From assembly GCA_016715895.1 (NCBI GenBank), contig JADJXH010000004.1:1488001-1552000 (forward strand): a DNA stretch of 64,000 nucleotides, read 5' to 3'. Under the pieces are notes generated by a model that was given only the letters and a program-made list of their open reading frames with translations, had not been told where the DNA came from and searched no databases. The position numbers and the translations under genes were made by a program. The stretch comes from Flavobacteriales bacterium (lineage in GTDB: Bacteria; Bacteroidota; Bacteroidia; Flavobacteriales_F; PHOS-HE28). Of this stretch, positions 52,831 through 62,500 are shown in pieces (the stretch's first letter is position 1; every line of letters begins with the position of its first letter).

Positions 52831-53144
52831 GGTCCGGGGGGCAGGCAACCCTCCGCAGGGGCCCGCGTCTTGAAGATGTCAGCGGGAAATTCTTCCACCC
52901 CTGACGTTGGTTCCATCCTATTCCTTGCAGGTTTACCGCGCAGGGGCCCACAACGGGCCCCTGTTCGGTTTTCCGGCCGTGCGTTCCGGTTGTTTCGTCG
53001 GCCGTTCGTCACCGGTCGACGTGATCGGACCCCGAACCGAACGCCTGGGCTTGCGCGAGGCATCCCGATCGCCTTACTTTCGTCTCGTCCATGGGACCGG
53101 CGGTATCCGGTCGCCGAGGTCCAGAACACCACTTTGAACTCCGC
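52831..53144 (+). other. 314-base intergenic region with duplicated stem sequence
   Basis: No gene of convincing length. The 11-mer CGCAGGGGCCC occurs at 52854-52864 and again at 52939-52949; either copy can pair with GGGCCCCTG at 52955-52963, so two alternative hairpins are possible. A TACTTTCG box lies at 53075-53082. The rest looks non-coding. Confidence 0.5.
52942..52970 (+). terminator. Hairpin, probable terminator after the response regulator
   Basis: AGGGGCCC (52942-52949), loop ACAAC, GGGCCCCT (52955-52962), followed by GTTCGGTTTT. The stem is perfect, but the following T run is short and interrupted. Confidence 0.55.
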
Positions 53145-53927
53145 ATGCGCATGAGCACCACTACCCTTCGTTCCACCGGCCTGGCCTTGATGCTGGGCGC
53201 CGCCGCGATGGTCCAGGCCCAGAGCCCGGTCGATATCGGCCTGTTCGCCAACAACGGCCAGTTGGAGGTCCGCGTCCGCCCCACGGCGGATTTCGACGGC
53301 ATCTTCAGTTCCGTGGTCTTCACGCTGCGCTGGGACCGCAGTGCGAACGTTCAGTTGGGAGAAGCCACCCAGCCGGAAGGTCCGCGCACCTACATCCCCA
53401 TCGCCCCCTCCGGCGGCGTGCGCGAGAGCGGTTCGTACAACTATCAGGTGTATGCGGGTTTCGGTTTCGAGGCGATCCGCAACACCGGCGCCACCTGGGA
53501 AGGTGGCCGCGAATACACCGTGCTGAGCATCCCCTTCACCGGTGAGGCGGCCGTGGAACTGCTGAACGACAGCTGGACGGGTGAAACGCTGAACAATGCC
53601 GACTACTACCTGTCCCTGGGTGGTGTGGATCGCACCGGCACCATCTATCAGAAGTCGATCAACGCCAGCGAGCTCGACGGCGCGGTCACCATCCTTCCGA
53701 ACCCCAATGACGGTCAGTTCGTCTTCTCCTTCCTGGTGGCCACACCGTCGGACATCCAGGTGGAGGTGGTGAACACCCTCGGCCAGAGCGTCTTCACCGA
53801 CCTGCTGCGCGGCTTCGAGGGCACCTACCGCAAGGAGATGGACCTGCGCACCTCCAGCAACGGCATCTACTACCTGAAAATCACGCGCAACGGCACCACC
53901 GACGTGCACAAGATCGTGTACCGCTGA
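53145..53927 (+). CDS. Small secreted protein with T9SS type A sorting domain
   Basis: A 260-residue protein starting MRMSTTTLRSTGLALMLGAA, a good signal peptide. The middle (residues 25-180) has strands such as VDIGLFANNGQLEVRVRPTA and VFTLRWDRSANVQLG, a possible cohesin- or lectin-like sandwich that I cannot name. The end, VTILPNPNDGQFVFSFLVAT to GIYYLKITRNGTTDVHKIVY, is a type A sorting domain. An in-frame ATG at 53091 lies eight bases after a TACTTTCG box and would add 18 residues before the signal peptide. It stands alone and is followed by a strong hairpin. Confidence 0.85.
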   Translation: MRMSTTTLRSTGLALMLGAAAMVQAQSPVDIGLFANNGQLEVRVRPTADFDGIFSSVVFTLRWDRSANVQLGEATQPEGPRTYIPIAPSGGVRESGSYNYQVYAGFGFEAIRNTGATWEGGREYTVLSIPFTGEAAVELLNDSWTGETLNNADYYLSLGGVDRTGTIYQKSINASELDGAVTILPNPNDGQFVFSFLVATPSDIQVEVVNTLGQSVFTDLLRGFEGTYRKEMDLRTSSNGIYYLKITRNGTTDVHKIVYR

Positions 53928-53948
53928 CCGGTCCACGGACCTCATGGG

Positions 53949-53972
53949 CAAAGGGTGCTTCGGCACCCTTTG
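53949..53972. terminator. Bidirectional hairpin with UUCG loop
   Basis: CAAAGGGTGC (53949-53958), loop TTCG, GCACCCTTTG (53963-53972) is a perfect 10-base stem between the convergent T9SS gene and the AddB-like gene. It probably terminates both. Confidence 0.75.
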
Positions 53973-53984
53973 TTCGTTCCGGGC

Positions 53985-56672
53985 TCAGGCGCGGCAGATG
54001 GTGCAGTAGGCGCTCTTGGGCCGATGGCCGAACATCGTGGTCGGATCGAAGAGCGTCCGGATGAGCGCGCCCAGCGCTTCCTCGATCAGCGGAGCGTCCT
54101 CCCTTCGGATCACGGAGCTGCCGTTCAGGATCAAGGGAAGCCCCGCAGCGGCCTCGCTGCTGCGCAGGGGCCGCAGTTCGGCGGTCACCGAAGCGCACCC
54201 GGGATCGTGCGCGAGCCACAGCCAGGAATACGTGAGGAGCTGAACGGCCTTGCCATGATCGGCGGTGAGCGGACCAGGGAGGTCGAGCTTGAGGTCCTTC
54301 GGGTCCACGCGACCGGTCTTCAGGTCCACCAGGTGCACATGCCCGGCACGCCGGTCGATCCGGTCCACCCGGCCGTGCAGCCGCACCGGATGGGTCTGGC
54401 CATGCGCGGTGGCGGGCAGTTCTGCCGACAGCCGGGTCTCCAGGCCGACCAGCTCGATGGCGCTGCCGCTGCGGATGGTGGACGCCTCATGGCGCACCGC
54501 GCGCTCGATGGCCTGACGGGCCATACTGAGCTGAAGCAGCACCGGGCCTTCTGTCGCGTTCAACCCAGCGGGCAGGGCGGCCTCCAGGGCGTGCAAAGCC
54601 GCGGGCAGGGCGGCAAGCAGGGCGTCCGGGTCGATGAGGGCGCCCACGAAGGGGCCATAGAGGGATTCGAAGGTGGCATGCACCAGGGTGCCCAGCTCAT
54701 TGTCGCCCAGGGCCGCGCCGGGCGCCGGTTCCTCGCTGACACCCCATCCGTGGCGGAACACGAAGTTCAGCGGGCAGGTCAGCAGGTCGGTGAGCGCCGT
54801 CGGGCTCAGGCCCCGTTCGGCCTTGCGCTGGAAGTGTTGCCGCAGCTCGGGCGTGAGCGGCAGCCGCAAGGAGGCATCGGACCGGACGGCCATGGCCGGA
54901 CGAAGGCTGGAAGCCCGCAGGATGCCGGGCAGTTCATGCTCGAGCTGAAGGACGAAGCGACTGCGCTCCTGCTCCACATCGCCGCCCGAAACGTGCAGCA
55001 GTGTGATCTCCCGGGCGTGATGGAGCAGCCGCATGAAGGTGTGCGCGACCACGGCGTCGGTATCGGCCCGCAGGGGCAGGCCGAGGGCATGGCGCAGCTC
55101 ACCGGGGATGAAGCTCTGCGGGGGGTCGGCCGGGGGAAGGTTTCCTTCATTGGCACCCACGATGATCACACGGGCATGGTCCGTGGCGCGCGACTCGAGC
55201 ATGCCCATCACCTGCAGGCCGGCCATGGGTTCTCCGCGGAGATCCACGCGGGCCTGCCGCAGCAGGCGTTCCTCCAGACCGAGCGCACCATCCCGGCCGG
55301 GCCGGTCGCCGCTCCAAGCCAGGGCGGTCGCCGCCTGGTCGTGCACCAACGCGATGCGGCGGGCCTGTTCCTGCACGAACGGGTCCGGGTTCGCCAGGAT
55401 CACGGCCTCCACCAGGGCGGAGCGGGCGTGGCCCTCCTCCAGGGTGAGCGCCCGGTGAAGGGCCGCCGGGAGCTCGCCCTCAAGCCCTCGCAGGATGTCA
55501 TCCACGGCCAGCTGCGAACGACGTTCGTTCCGTGACCACGTGCGGAGATGGGCGATGGGGCCCGCATCGGCCCAGGCGGGGTGCTCGAGGAAGGCCGACA
55601 GATCGCGGGAGCGCAGGGTGGGTCCTGAACGGCCGTTGCGCAGCCGGGCATGCAGCACGAACAGACCGTGGAGCGGCAACTGGGTCAGCGGCAGGCCCAT
55701 GGTGACGTTCACCGGCGCGCAGGATGCCGGAAGCAGGCTGAGGAAGGGCAGCAGGGCGTGCGGGTCGGCGAGCAGCACACAGGTGCGGGCCCGCTCCTCC
55801 TCGCTCAGCTCGATCACCTGGTGCACCGCGGCATGCACCATGGCCATGGCATTGGGCAGGGCGATGGTGTGCACGGCGGGGGGATCGGCGGAGATGCGCG
55901 TGCTGACGGGCACTTCGCCCGGCCCGTGGCGTGCGATGGCGTCCCGGAGGGCACGGCCCGCCTCCTGCAGGGGATCGTTGAGGTAGTGGGCGTCGGCATC
56001 CCAGGCGAAGCGGGCCACGCCGCGCTGCCGCAGGGCATCCATCACGCGGTGCATCGCCGGGGACAGGGCGTTGAGTCCGGCGAACCACACCTGTGTCCAG
56101 GGGAGGGGCCGGGCCGCGTGCGGAACGAGCGAGGCCGCCATGCGCGCGACGAGCCCGCGGGTGCCGACGCGCTCGGGCAGGAGGCGTTCCTCCAGGCCCC
56201 GGTGCAGCGCGGCGTGGTGCGCCCAATGGTGTGCCAGTCGCGTTTGGCCTTCGCTCAGGGAGCCACCCCGGAAGCTCCACGCGTCGATCTCCTCGATGTG
56301 CCGCAGGTCGCGATAGGCCACATCGCGGTCCAACAGGTGCTCGTCCACCTCGTTCATGTCGTGCAGGGCGGTGGGCGCCCAGCCCAGAAAGGTGTGGAGG
56401 TCGTCGGCGGCCGGGCCCTTCAGGTCGCGATGCACCGCATACAGCTCAAGCAGCGTGAGGTGAACAGGTTGTTCACGCAGGCCGGACAGCCGCTCCAGGA
56501 AACCGTCCGGGGTCAGCAGTTGGGGGCTCCAGAGCGGGCCGCCATGCGCGCGGGCCAGGTGCCGTTGGAGATGCAAGCCTGCGCGCCGGCTGGGCAGCAC
56601 CACGGCCACGCGCGCGAGATCGGCGCCATGATCGTGGAGGAGCCGCTCGGCCAGCAGGCGCAGGAATGCCAT
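53985..56672 (-). CDS. AddB/RexB-like PD-(D/E)XK nuclease-helicase family protein
   Basis: An 895-residue protein. The N-terminus VVLPSRRAGLHLQRHLA replaces a helicase motif I, as in AddB-type inactivated helicases. SRATDHARVIIVGANEGNLP near residue 505 is a degenerate helicase motif. The C-terminal 280 residues are a nuclease: LLTCPLNFVFRHGWGVSEEP, GRVDRIDRRAGHVHLVDLKT with the catalytic Asp and Asp-x-Lys, and a final YCTICRA. The Cys in LLTCPLNF and the last Cys pair resemble the iron-sulfur cysteines of AddB. It likely pairs with the AddA-like protein at 59588-62695 to process DNA ends. The ATG at 56672 follows a CTAATTTG box by nine bases. Confidence 0.85.
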   Translation of the reverse strand: MAFLRLLAERLLHDHGADLARVAVVLPSRRAGLHLQRHLARAHGGPLWSPQLLTPDGFLERLSGLREQPVHLTLLELYAVHRDLKGPAADDLHTFLGWAPTALHDMNEVDEHLLDRDVAYRDLRHIEEIDAWSFRGGSLSEGQTRLAHHWAHHAALHRGLEERLLPERVGTRGLVARMAASLVPHAARPLPWTQVWFAGLNALSPAMHRVMDALRQRGVARFAWDADAHYLNDPLQEAGRALRDAIARHGPGEVPVSTRISADPPAVHTIALPNAMAMVHAAVHQVIELSEEERARTCVLLADPHALLPFLSLLPASCAPVNVTMGLPLTQLPLHGLFVLHARLRNGRSGPTLRSRDLSAFLEHPAWADAGPIAHLRTWSRNERRSQLAVDDILRGLEGELPAALHRALTLEEGHARSALVEAVILANPDPFVQEQARRIALVHDQAATALAWSGDRPGRDGALGLEERLLRQARVDLRGEPMAGLQVMGMLESRATDHARVIIVGANEGNLPPADPPQSFIPGELRHALGLPLRADTDAVVAHTFMRLLHHAREITLLHVSGGDVEQERSRFVLQLEHELPGILRASSLRPAMAVRSDASLRLPLTPELRQHFQRKAERGLSPTALTDLLTCPLNFVFRHGWGVSEEPAPGAALGDNELGTLVHATFESLYGPFVGALIDPDALLAALPAALHALEAALPAGLNATEGPVLLQLSMARQAIERAVRHEASTIRSGSAIELVGLETRLSAELPATAHGQTHPVRLHGRVDRIDRRAGHVHLVDLKTGRVDPKDLKLDLPGPLTADHGKAVQLLTYSWLWLAHDPGCASVTAELRPLRSSEAAAGLPLILNGSSVIRREDAPLIEEALGALIRTLFDPTTMFGHRPKSAYCTICRA

Positions 56673-56710
56673 GGGGGTGTGCAAATTAGCGGAGCGTTCG
56701 GCGACCCGGC

Positions 56711-56953
56711 ATGCACATCGACTTTCCCCAGTACCGGCGTTCGGCCCATGGCACGAACTACTATCGCATCGAAGCGGAGGACCGCTTCGAGGAGCTGCAG
56801 CTCATCGGGAGCAGGGTGCTTCGGCATCGGGTGGAGGCCCGTGCCTATCCCGAACGCGTGCGGGTGATGGAGATGCTGGAGGGTGCTGACGGGGCTTATC
56901 TGCCCGTGGCCGCGAGCGAGTACGAGGCCCTTGCCTCGCGTTCGCTCGATTGA
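56711..56953 (+). CDS. Small conserved hypothetical protein
   Basis: An 80-residue protein with no signal peptide or membrane helix. FPQYRRSAHGTNYYRIEAED at the N-terminus, FEELQLIGSRVLRHRVEARA, and YPERVRVMEMLEGADGAYLP resemble small hypothetical proteins I have seen in Flavobacteriales genomes next to recombination genes; I cannot name a family. The codon use is normal for the window. It is divergent from the AddB-like gene with 38 bases between starts. Confidence 0.65.
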   Translation: MHIDFPQYRRSAHGTNYYRIEAEDRFEELQLIGSRVLRHRVEARAYPERVRVMEMLEGADGAYLPVAASEYEALASRSLD

Positions 56954-57019
56954 TCGCCGTTCCTCGTCCGGTCGCTGGTCCGAACAACCGGGGGGCTTAC
57001 CTTGTCGTCATTCCCTCGG

Positions 57020-59146
57020 ATGATGCGTACGCTCGTGCTGATCGGGATGGTGTGGCAGGCCCTGCCGGCCCTGGCCACGCACATCATCGGTGGCGAGCTG
57101 TACTACGTGCATCAGGGGGGCGACAGCTACCTCTTCACCCTGCAGCTGTACCGGGACTGCGGCCCCAACAACGTGAACGGCACCGGTTTCGACGCGCAGG
57201 CCGAGCTGGGCATCTTCGACGCATCGGGCACCTACCTGTTCTCGGAGTTCATTCCGTTCCCCGGATCCACGCCGGTGCCGGTGGTGCTCAACAACCCCTG
57301 CCTCACCGCGCCGCCCACCATCTGCGTGGAGGAGGCCGAGTACAGCATTGTGTTGGACCTCCCGCCCATCCCGGGTGGTTACGTCGTGAGCTACCAACGC
57401 TGCTGCCGCACGCCCAGTATCCTCAACGTGGCCAACCCGGGCGATGAGGGGCTCACCTGCACCGTGGCGGTGCCCGATGTCAACCAGACCGGGGCCAACT
57501 CGAGCCCGGTGTTCAACGCATATCCGCCGATCGCCCTTTGCGTGGGGCAGAACATGGTCTTCGACCATTCGGCGACGGACCCCGATGGCGATCTGCTGGT
57601 GTACGAGCTGTGCACCCCGTTCACCGGTGGTGACCCCTTCAACCCGATGCCCACCCCGCCTGCCGGGCCGCCGTACACGCCGGTGCTCTGGGCACCGGGG
57701 TATTCGCAGGCCTATCAGATGGATGCGAACCCACCGTTGGCCGTGGATCCCGTGACGGGTCTGCTGACCGTGACGCCCAGCCAGATGGGCAGCTACGTCG
57801 TAGGGGTGTGCGTGAAGGAGTACCGGGCGGGCGTGCTGCTCAGCGAGGTGAGGCGCGATTTCCGCTTCGATGCGGTGCCCTGCGTGGTCACCATCCTCAG
57901 CTCCATCCAGCAGCAGCAGGTCTTTTGTGATGGCTACCTGGTGAACATGGTGAACCAGAGCATCGGTGGCAGCAGTTACCTGTGGGACTTCGGCGATCCG
58001 AACAGCAGCACCGACACCAGCAGCCAGTTCGCCCCCTCATACACTTACGGCGACACGGGCGTGTACAACGTGATGCTGATCGTGAACCCCGGATGGCCCT
58101 GCGCCGACACTTCCTTCGCATCGTTCGAGATCTATCCTCCCCTGCAACCGGGGTTCACACCGCCACCCATCCAATGCCTTGGCGGCGGACCGGTGCCCCT
58201 CACCGTCACCGGCAACTTCACCCCCCAGGCGGGGGTCCTCTGGGACCTGGGGCCGGGTGGATCGCCGCAACAGATGAACGGCCCCTCCATCGCCGCCACC
58301 TTCGTGCAACCGGGTGACCAGGTGGTCACCGTCACGCTCACGGACCACGGCTGCACCGACAGTTACACGGACACGGTGAAGGTGTTCCCGCCTCCGGTGC
58401 CTTCGTTCACCACGGACACGATGGGCTGCCTGCCCCTGGAGGTACGCTTCGACAACCTCAGCACGGCGTGGACCCCCATGACCTACGCGTGGGACCTCGG
58501 CGATGGCACCTCGAGCACGGACAGCCTGCCTGTGCACACGTACACGGTGGAGGGCTTGTACGATGTGGAGCTCACGGTGATGACGGACAGCGGCTGCATC
58601 GACACGGTGAGCCTGTTGCGGCCATCGGCCGTCAAGGTGTGGGTTCCGCCCACGGCGGGACTGTACACCAGCACACCGGTGGTGGATGTGCTCGATCCCG
58701 ATGTGACGATCAACGACGCCTCTGTGGATGCGGACAGCTGGCTGTACACGGTGGAGGGGAACACCTTCACCACGCCCAGCTTCACGTACGCCTTCCAGGA
58801 GGCGGGCACCTTCGAGGTGGTGCAGGTGGTGACGAGCGGGTTGGGCTGTCGCGATACCACGAGCATCCGCGTGATCGTCACCGGATCGCTGTTCCATGCC
58901 CCGAACGCGTTCACTCCGGATGGGGATGGCCTGAACGACCTCTGGCTGCCGGTGGTGATCGGTGCGCGGGAGTACGACCTGGCCATCTTCGACCGTTGGG
59001 GCACGCGCCTCTTCCACACGCAGGACCCCAAGGCAGGCTGGGATGGCGCCGGACTGCCGATCGGGGTGTACACCTACAAGGCGTGGCTGGCCGAGCACGG
59101 CCCGGAGCGCTACGAGTTCGTCGGTTCCATCACGCTGGTGCGCTGA
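57020..59146 (+). CDS. PKD-domain surface protein with gliding-motility-type (type B) C-terminal domain
   Basis: A 708-residue protein starting MMRTLVLIGMVWQALPALAT (signal peptide) and then THIIGGELYYVHQGGDSYLF, the usual opening of these cargo proteins. About three to four PKD domains follow (YLWDFGDPNSSTDTSSQFAP near residue 322, MTYAWDLGDGTSSTDSLPVH near 490). The end, FHAPNAFTPDGDGLNDLWLP, then FDRWGTRLFHTQDPKAGWDG and YTYKAWLAEH, is the CHU_C-type domain secreted by T9SS. A TTACCTTG box at 56997-57004 precedes the ATG. It is probably an adhesin or a structural surface protein. Confidence 0.9.
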   Translation: MMRTLVLIGMVWQALPALATHIIGGELYYVHQGGDSYLFTLQLYRDCGPNNVNGTGFDAQAELGIFDASGTYLFSEFIPFPGSTPVPVVLNNPCLTAPPTICVEEAEYSIVLDLPPIPGGYVVSYQRCCRTPSILNVANPGDEGLTCTVAVPDVNQTGANSSPVFNAYPPIALCVGQNMVFDHSATDPDGDLLVYELCTPFTGGDPFNPMPTPPAGPPYTPVLWAPGYSQAYQMDANPPLAVDPVTGLLTVTPSQMGSYVVGVCVKEYRAGVLLSEVRRDFRFDAVPCVVTILSSIQQQQVFCDGYLVNMVNQSIGGSSYLWDFGDPNSSTDTSSQFAPSYTYGDTGVYNVMLIVNPGWPCADTSFASFEIYPPLQPGFTPPPIQCLGGGPVPLTVTGNFTPQAGVLWDLGPGGSPQQMNGPSIAATFVQPGDQVVTVTLTDHGCTDSYTDTVKVFPPPVPSFTTDTMGCLPLEVRFDNLSTAWTPMTYAWDLGDGTSSTDSLPVHTYTVEGLYDVELTVMTDSGCIDTVSLLRPSAVKVWVPPTAGLYTSTPVVDVLDPDVTINDASVDADSWLYTVEGNTFTTPSFTYAFQEAGTFEVVQVVTSGLGCRDTTSIRVIVTGSLFHAPNAFTPDGDGLNDLWLPVVIGAREYDLAIFDRWGTRLFHTQDPKAGWDGAGLPIGVYTYKAWLAEHGPERYEFVGSITLVR

Positions 59147-59591
59147 GGCGCATCGCGATGTGGGGAATGCCGTCCAGGTCGAAGACATCACCCTGACGTT
59201 GGTAGCCATGCGCAGCGTAAAAGCGCTCCAAGTGGGCCTGCGCGGACATGCGACTGTCGATCTTTCCGTAGGTGTGCCTGAGCACGGCGATCACTTCACG
59301 CATGAGCTCATGGCCGAGGCCGGTGCCGCGGTGGCCGCTGTCCACCACCACACGTCCCACGGCAGGCAGGCCATCCTCGCCTGGCGGAAGGATGCGCGCG
59401 TAGGCCACCACCCGGTCCGACGCATCCCGGCCGATCACGTGCAGGGCACCCTGATCGCGGTCGTCCAGTTCGGGGTACGGGCAGTTCTGCTCCACCACGA
59501 ACACGTCGGTGCGCAGGCGCAGCAGCGCGTACAGGGTGTCCACATCGAGCGCGTTGAACGGGTGTGTCCGCCAGGTGACCGTGGTGTTCAT
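59130..59591 (-). CDS. ElaA-type GNAT N-acetyltransferase
   Basis: A 153-residue GNAT protein. LRTDVFVVEQNCPYPELDDR near residue 28 is the signature of the ElaA subfamily, RVVVDSGHRGTGLGHELMRE near 77 is the acetyl-CoA loop, and YAAHGYQRQGDVFDLDGIPH near 128 closes the fold. The acceptor is unknown. It is convergent with the PKD protein, overlapping it by 17 bases, and its ATG overlaps the stop of the AddA-like gene by four bases, so it probably belongs to that operon. Confidence 0.88.
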   Translation of the reverse strand: MNTTVTWRTHPFNALDVDTLYALLRLRTDVFVVEQNCPYPELDDRDQGALHVIGRDASDRVVAYARILPPGEDGLPAVGRVVVDSGHRGTGLGHELMREVIAVLRHTYGKIDSRMSAQAHLERFYAAHGYQRQGDVFDLDGIPHIAMRLSAPA

Positions 59592-62500
59592 GCGATGGGT
59601 TCGAGGGTTCCGGTGGCGAGGTAGAGCAGTGCCCCGTGCACGGGCGAACCGGTCACTGTGCGCAGCACGTCCATGTACCCGCGCACCTGCTCGGCGTGTG
59701 CGGGGTGCGGATGCCCGGTCTTGATGTCGAGCACCCCCCAGCCGTGTGCGGTGCGTACCAGCCGGTCCGGACGGGCACTGCGCCCCTCGCCAAGGATCAG
59801 CGGTGTTTCCGTGAGCACGTCGAGCCCGGGTCCGAACCACGGAGCGAGGTCCGATCGGTCCAGCAAGGCCGCGAGGCGGGGCTGCCAGTGGTCACGCTCG
59901 TCGGGCCGCAGGTCGCCGCAGGCCACCGCTGCGACCAACGCCGCCTCCATGTCGGCCGCAGTGCGCACCTGTGCCAGCAGGTGGTGAAGGGCTTCGCCGG
60001 TCATCCGCCGGTCATCCGCGCCGATCGGGTCGTGATCGCGCACCGTGTCGCGCACCAGCAGCTGGACACCACCGCCGGGCGGAAGCGGTCGCAGCACCGG
60101 ATCGTGGGTCTCAGGGCGGGATGCTGCGCTGGCCGTGGTCCGATCCCCGATGGTGAGCCCCGTTGCCAGCGCGCCGCCCATCGCCACCAGGTGCTCCAGC
60201 AGGGCCTTGGTGAGGGTGTCGCCGTGGCTCTGCGGAACGGCCGCGTACAGGCGCTGTTCGGGGCGGGTGAAGGCCACGTACAGCAGATCGAGCGCGTCCA
60301 GGTCCTGCATCGCCAGCTCGTCCGCCACGGCGGGCAGATCGGGGGCTTTGCGGCCCTTGAAGGTGAGCCGGGCGGTGGGAAGCTCCGGTGCCAGGCCGCC
60401 GGGGCTGGTCCACACGCTGGTGCTCGTGCGTCCCCCGCCGGACATCCTGGTGAAGGGCACGAGGACCACGGGGAACTGCAGGCCCTTGGCCTTGTGGATG
60501 GTCATCACCTGGATGGCGTCCAGCCCGGCGGGGGCGGTGATGGAACGGCCGGCGTAACCGCGTTCCCAGTGCTCCAGGAAGCCCGCAGGGTCGTGGCCGT
60601 GGGCCTGCTGGTGTTCGCGCACCGCCTCGAGGAGCGCGTTCAGGAAGGCATCGGCAGCAGGGTCAAGGCCGCAGCGCTCCACATGGCCCAGCACCCGGTC
60701 CAGCAGGGTGGCGGCCGCTCGCGTGCCGGGGGGCAGGCAGGTGCGCAGGCGCTGCAGTGCGGTGCCGGGTCCTGTGTCCGCGGGAGGGTTCATCCGTTCC
60801 AGTGGCAGCACGCCGGCCTCCACGGCCGCAGCCAGGGCCTGCAGGGCCGTGTGGTCGTCCGCACGCACATCCAGACGCAGCAGCGCCAGCACCAGGTCGA
60901 CCGCGGCATCGCCCTTCAGCCGCAGACCGTCGGGACTGATCACCGCGTACCCCGCCCGGCTCAGGGCGCGGGCGACCTGCGAGCCCTGTGTGCCGGACCT
61001 CACGAGCACGGCGATGTCTCCTGCGCGGTGCCCATCCTCCACGCATTCGGCCACGCCACGCAGCAGCCAGGCCTCGGTCCAAGGCACATCCTCCGTGTCG
61101 TCCTTGGTGGGCGGCACCACGTCCAGGCGCACGAATCCGCCCGGTGGCTTGCGTGCCGTCTGCGCCTGCTCGTCGTAGATGGGGCGCAGGGCCTCGGGCA
61201 GCAGCTCGCGCAGCCGGTCGAAGAGCGTGTTGTTGAACGCCACGATGGTGGCCGAGGAGCGGTGGTTGTCGCGCAGCGGTTCGATGGGCGCGGCGGAGGC
61301 CTTCAGGAACGCCTCGCGGCGGACCCCGTCGGCCAGTTGGTCGCGTCCATGCAGCGCAGGCAGCGCCTTGAACTGACGGACCTCTCCATTGCGCCAGCGG
61401 TAGATGGCCTGCTTGGCGTCGCCCACCAGCAGCACCGAGCCTCCGTTGGCCAGGGCGTTCTCGGCCAGCGGGAGCAGCGCATGCCATTGCATCACCGAGG
61501 TGTCCTGGAACTCGTCGATGAGGAAGTGCTGGAAGCGTTGGCCCAGCCGCTCGTACAGGAAGGGGACCGGCTCCTCGCGCACCACCCGTTCCACCGCACG
61601 GGTGAGGTCCTGGAAGAAGGTGACCCCATCCTCGTCCTTGGCGGTGCGCAGCGCGTCGGCCAGGGCGCGCATGCCGCCCAGCGCCATCAGGTCGCGGCGG
61701 ATCAGGATCCGCAGCCAGTGGGCCGTGAAGCGGCCTTCCTCCTGCCAGCGCTGGACGGTGGTGAGGGTGCGTTCCAGAAGCGGGGCGAGGCGCTTCAACT
61801 CCTCCTGCGCGGCGGCCGTCGCTTTGCTGCTCCACCACACGCCGGTGGCCAGTGGCTTTGTTGCGTTCGTTCCCACCTCGATCGGATCATCCTTGAAGTC
61901 GGACAGCTTGGTCAGGACCGACCGGAACCCCGATCTCGTGTGCGCGAGATCCTCGAGCTCCAGGTGAGCTGCCGCCAGTGCGTCCAGGGCGGCGCGGCCC
62001 AGCATGCGGGCTTCCCGGCGGAACGCGTGAATGGCGGCACGCAGGGCGGCATCCGTGCGGAGCAAGGCCTCTGCGCTCACGGTGGACAGCTGTTCCAGGT
62101 GGCGCACGGCCTCCTCGTCATCGAGCATCTTCGCCAGTTCGGAGAAAGGTGCCGAAGGGTTCCACCGTGCCTCATCCTCCACCAAACGGCTGCACGCCGC
62201 CACCAGCACTTCAGTGAGCGCGGGGTCGCGGCCGGCGGCCTCCAGCAGCAGATCCACGGCACGGTCCCGGTACCAGTCCTGGTCGGTGGTCATGCGCAGC
62301 TCGTGGTCCAGTTGAAGGTCGCGCGCGAAGGGGCGCACCAGCCGCCGTACAAAGGCGTCGATGGTGGTGATGGACAGGTCGGACCAGTGGTGCAGCATGT
62401 GATGCAGCACGGCGGCGGCCCCGATGGCCGCGGCCTTGGGATCCAGGCCATGCTCGGTGCGGAGCGCCTGCAACAGGTCGGCGATGCGCGCATCGTCGTG

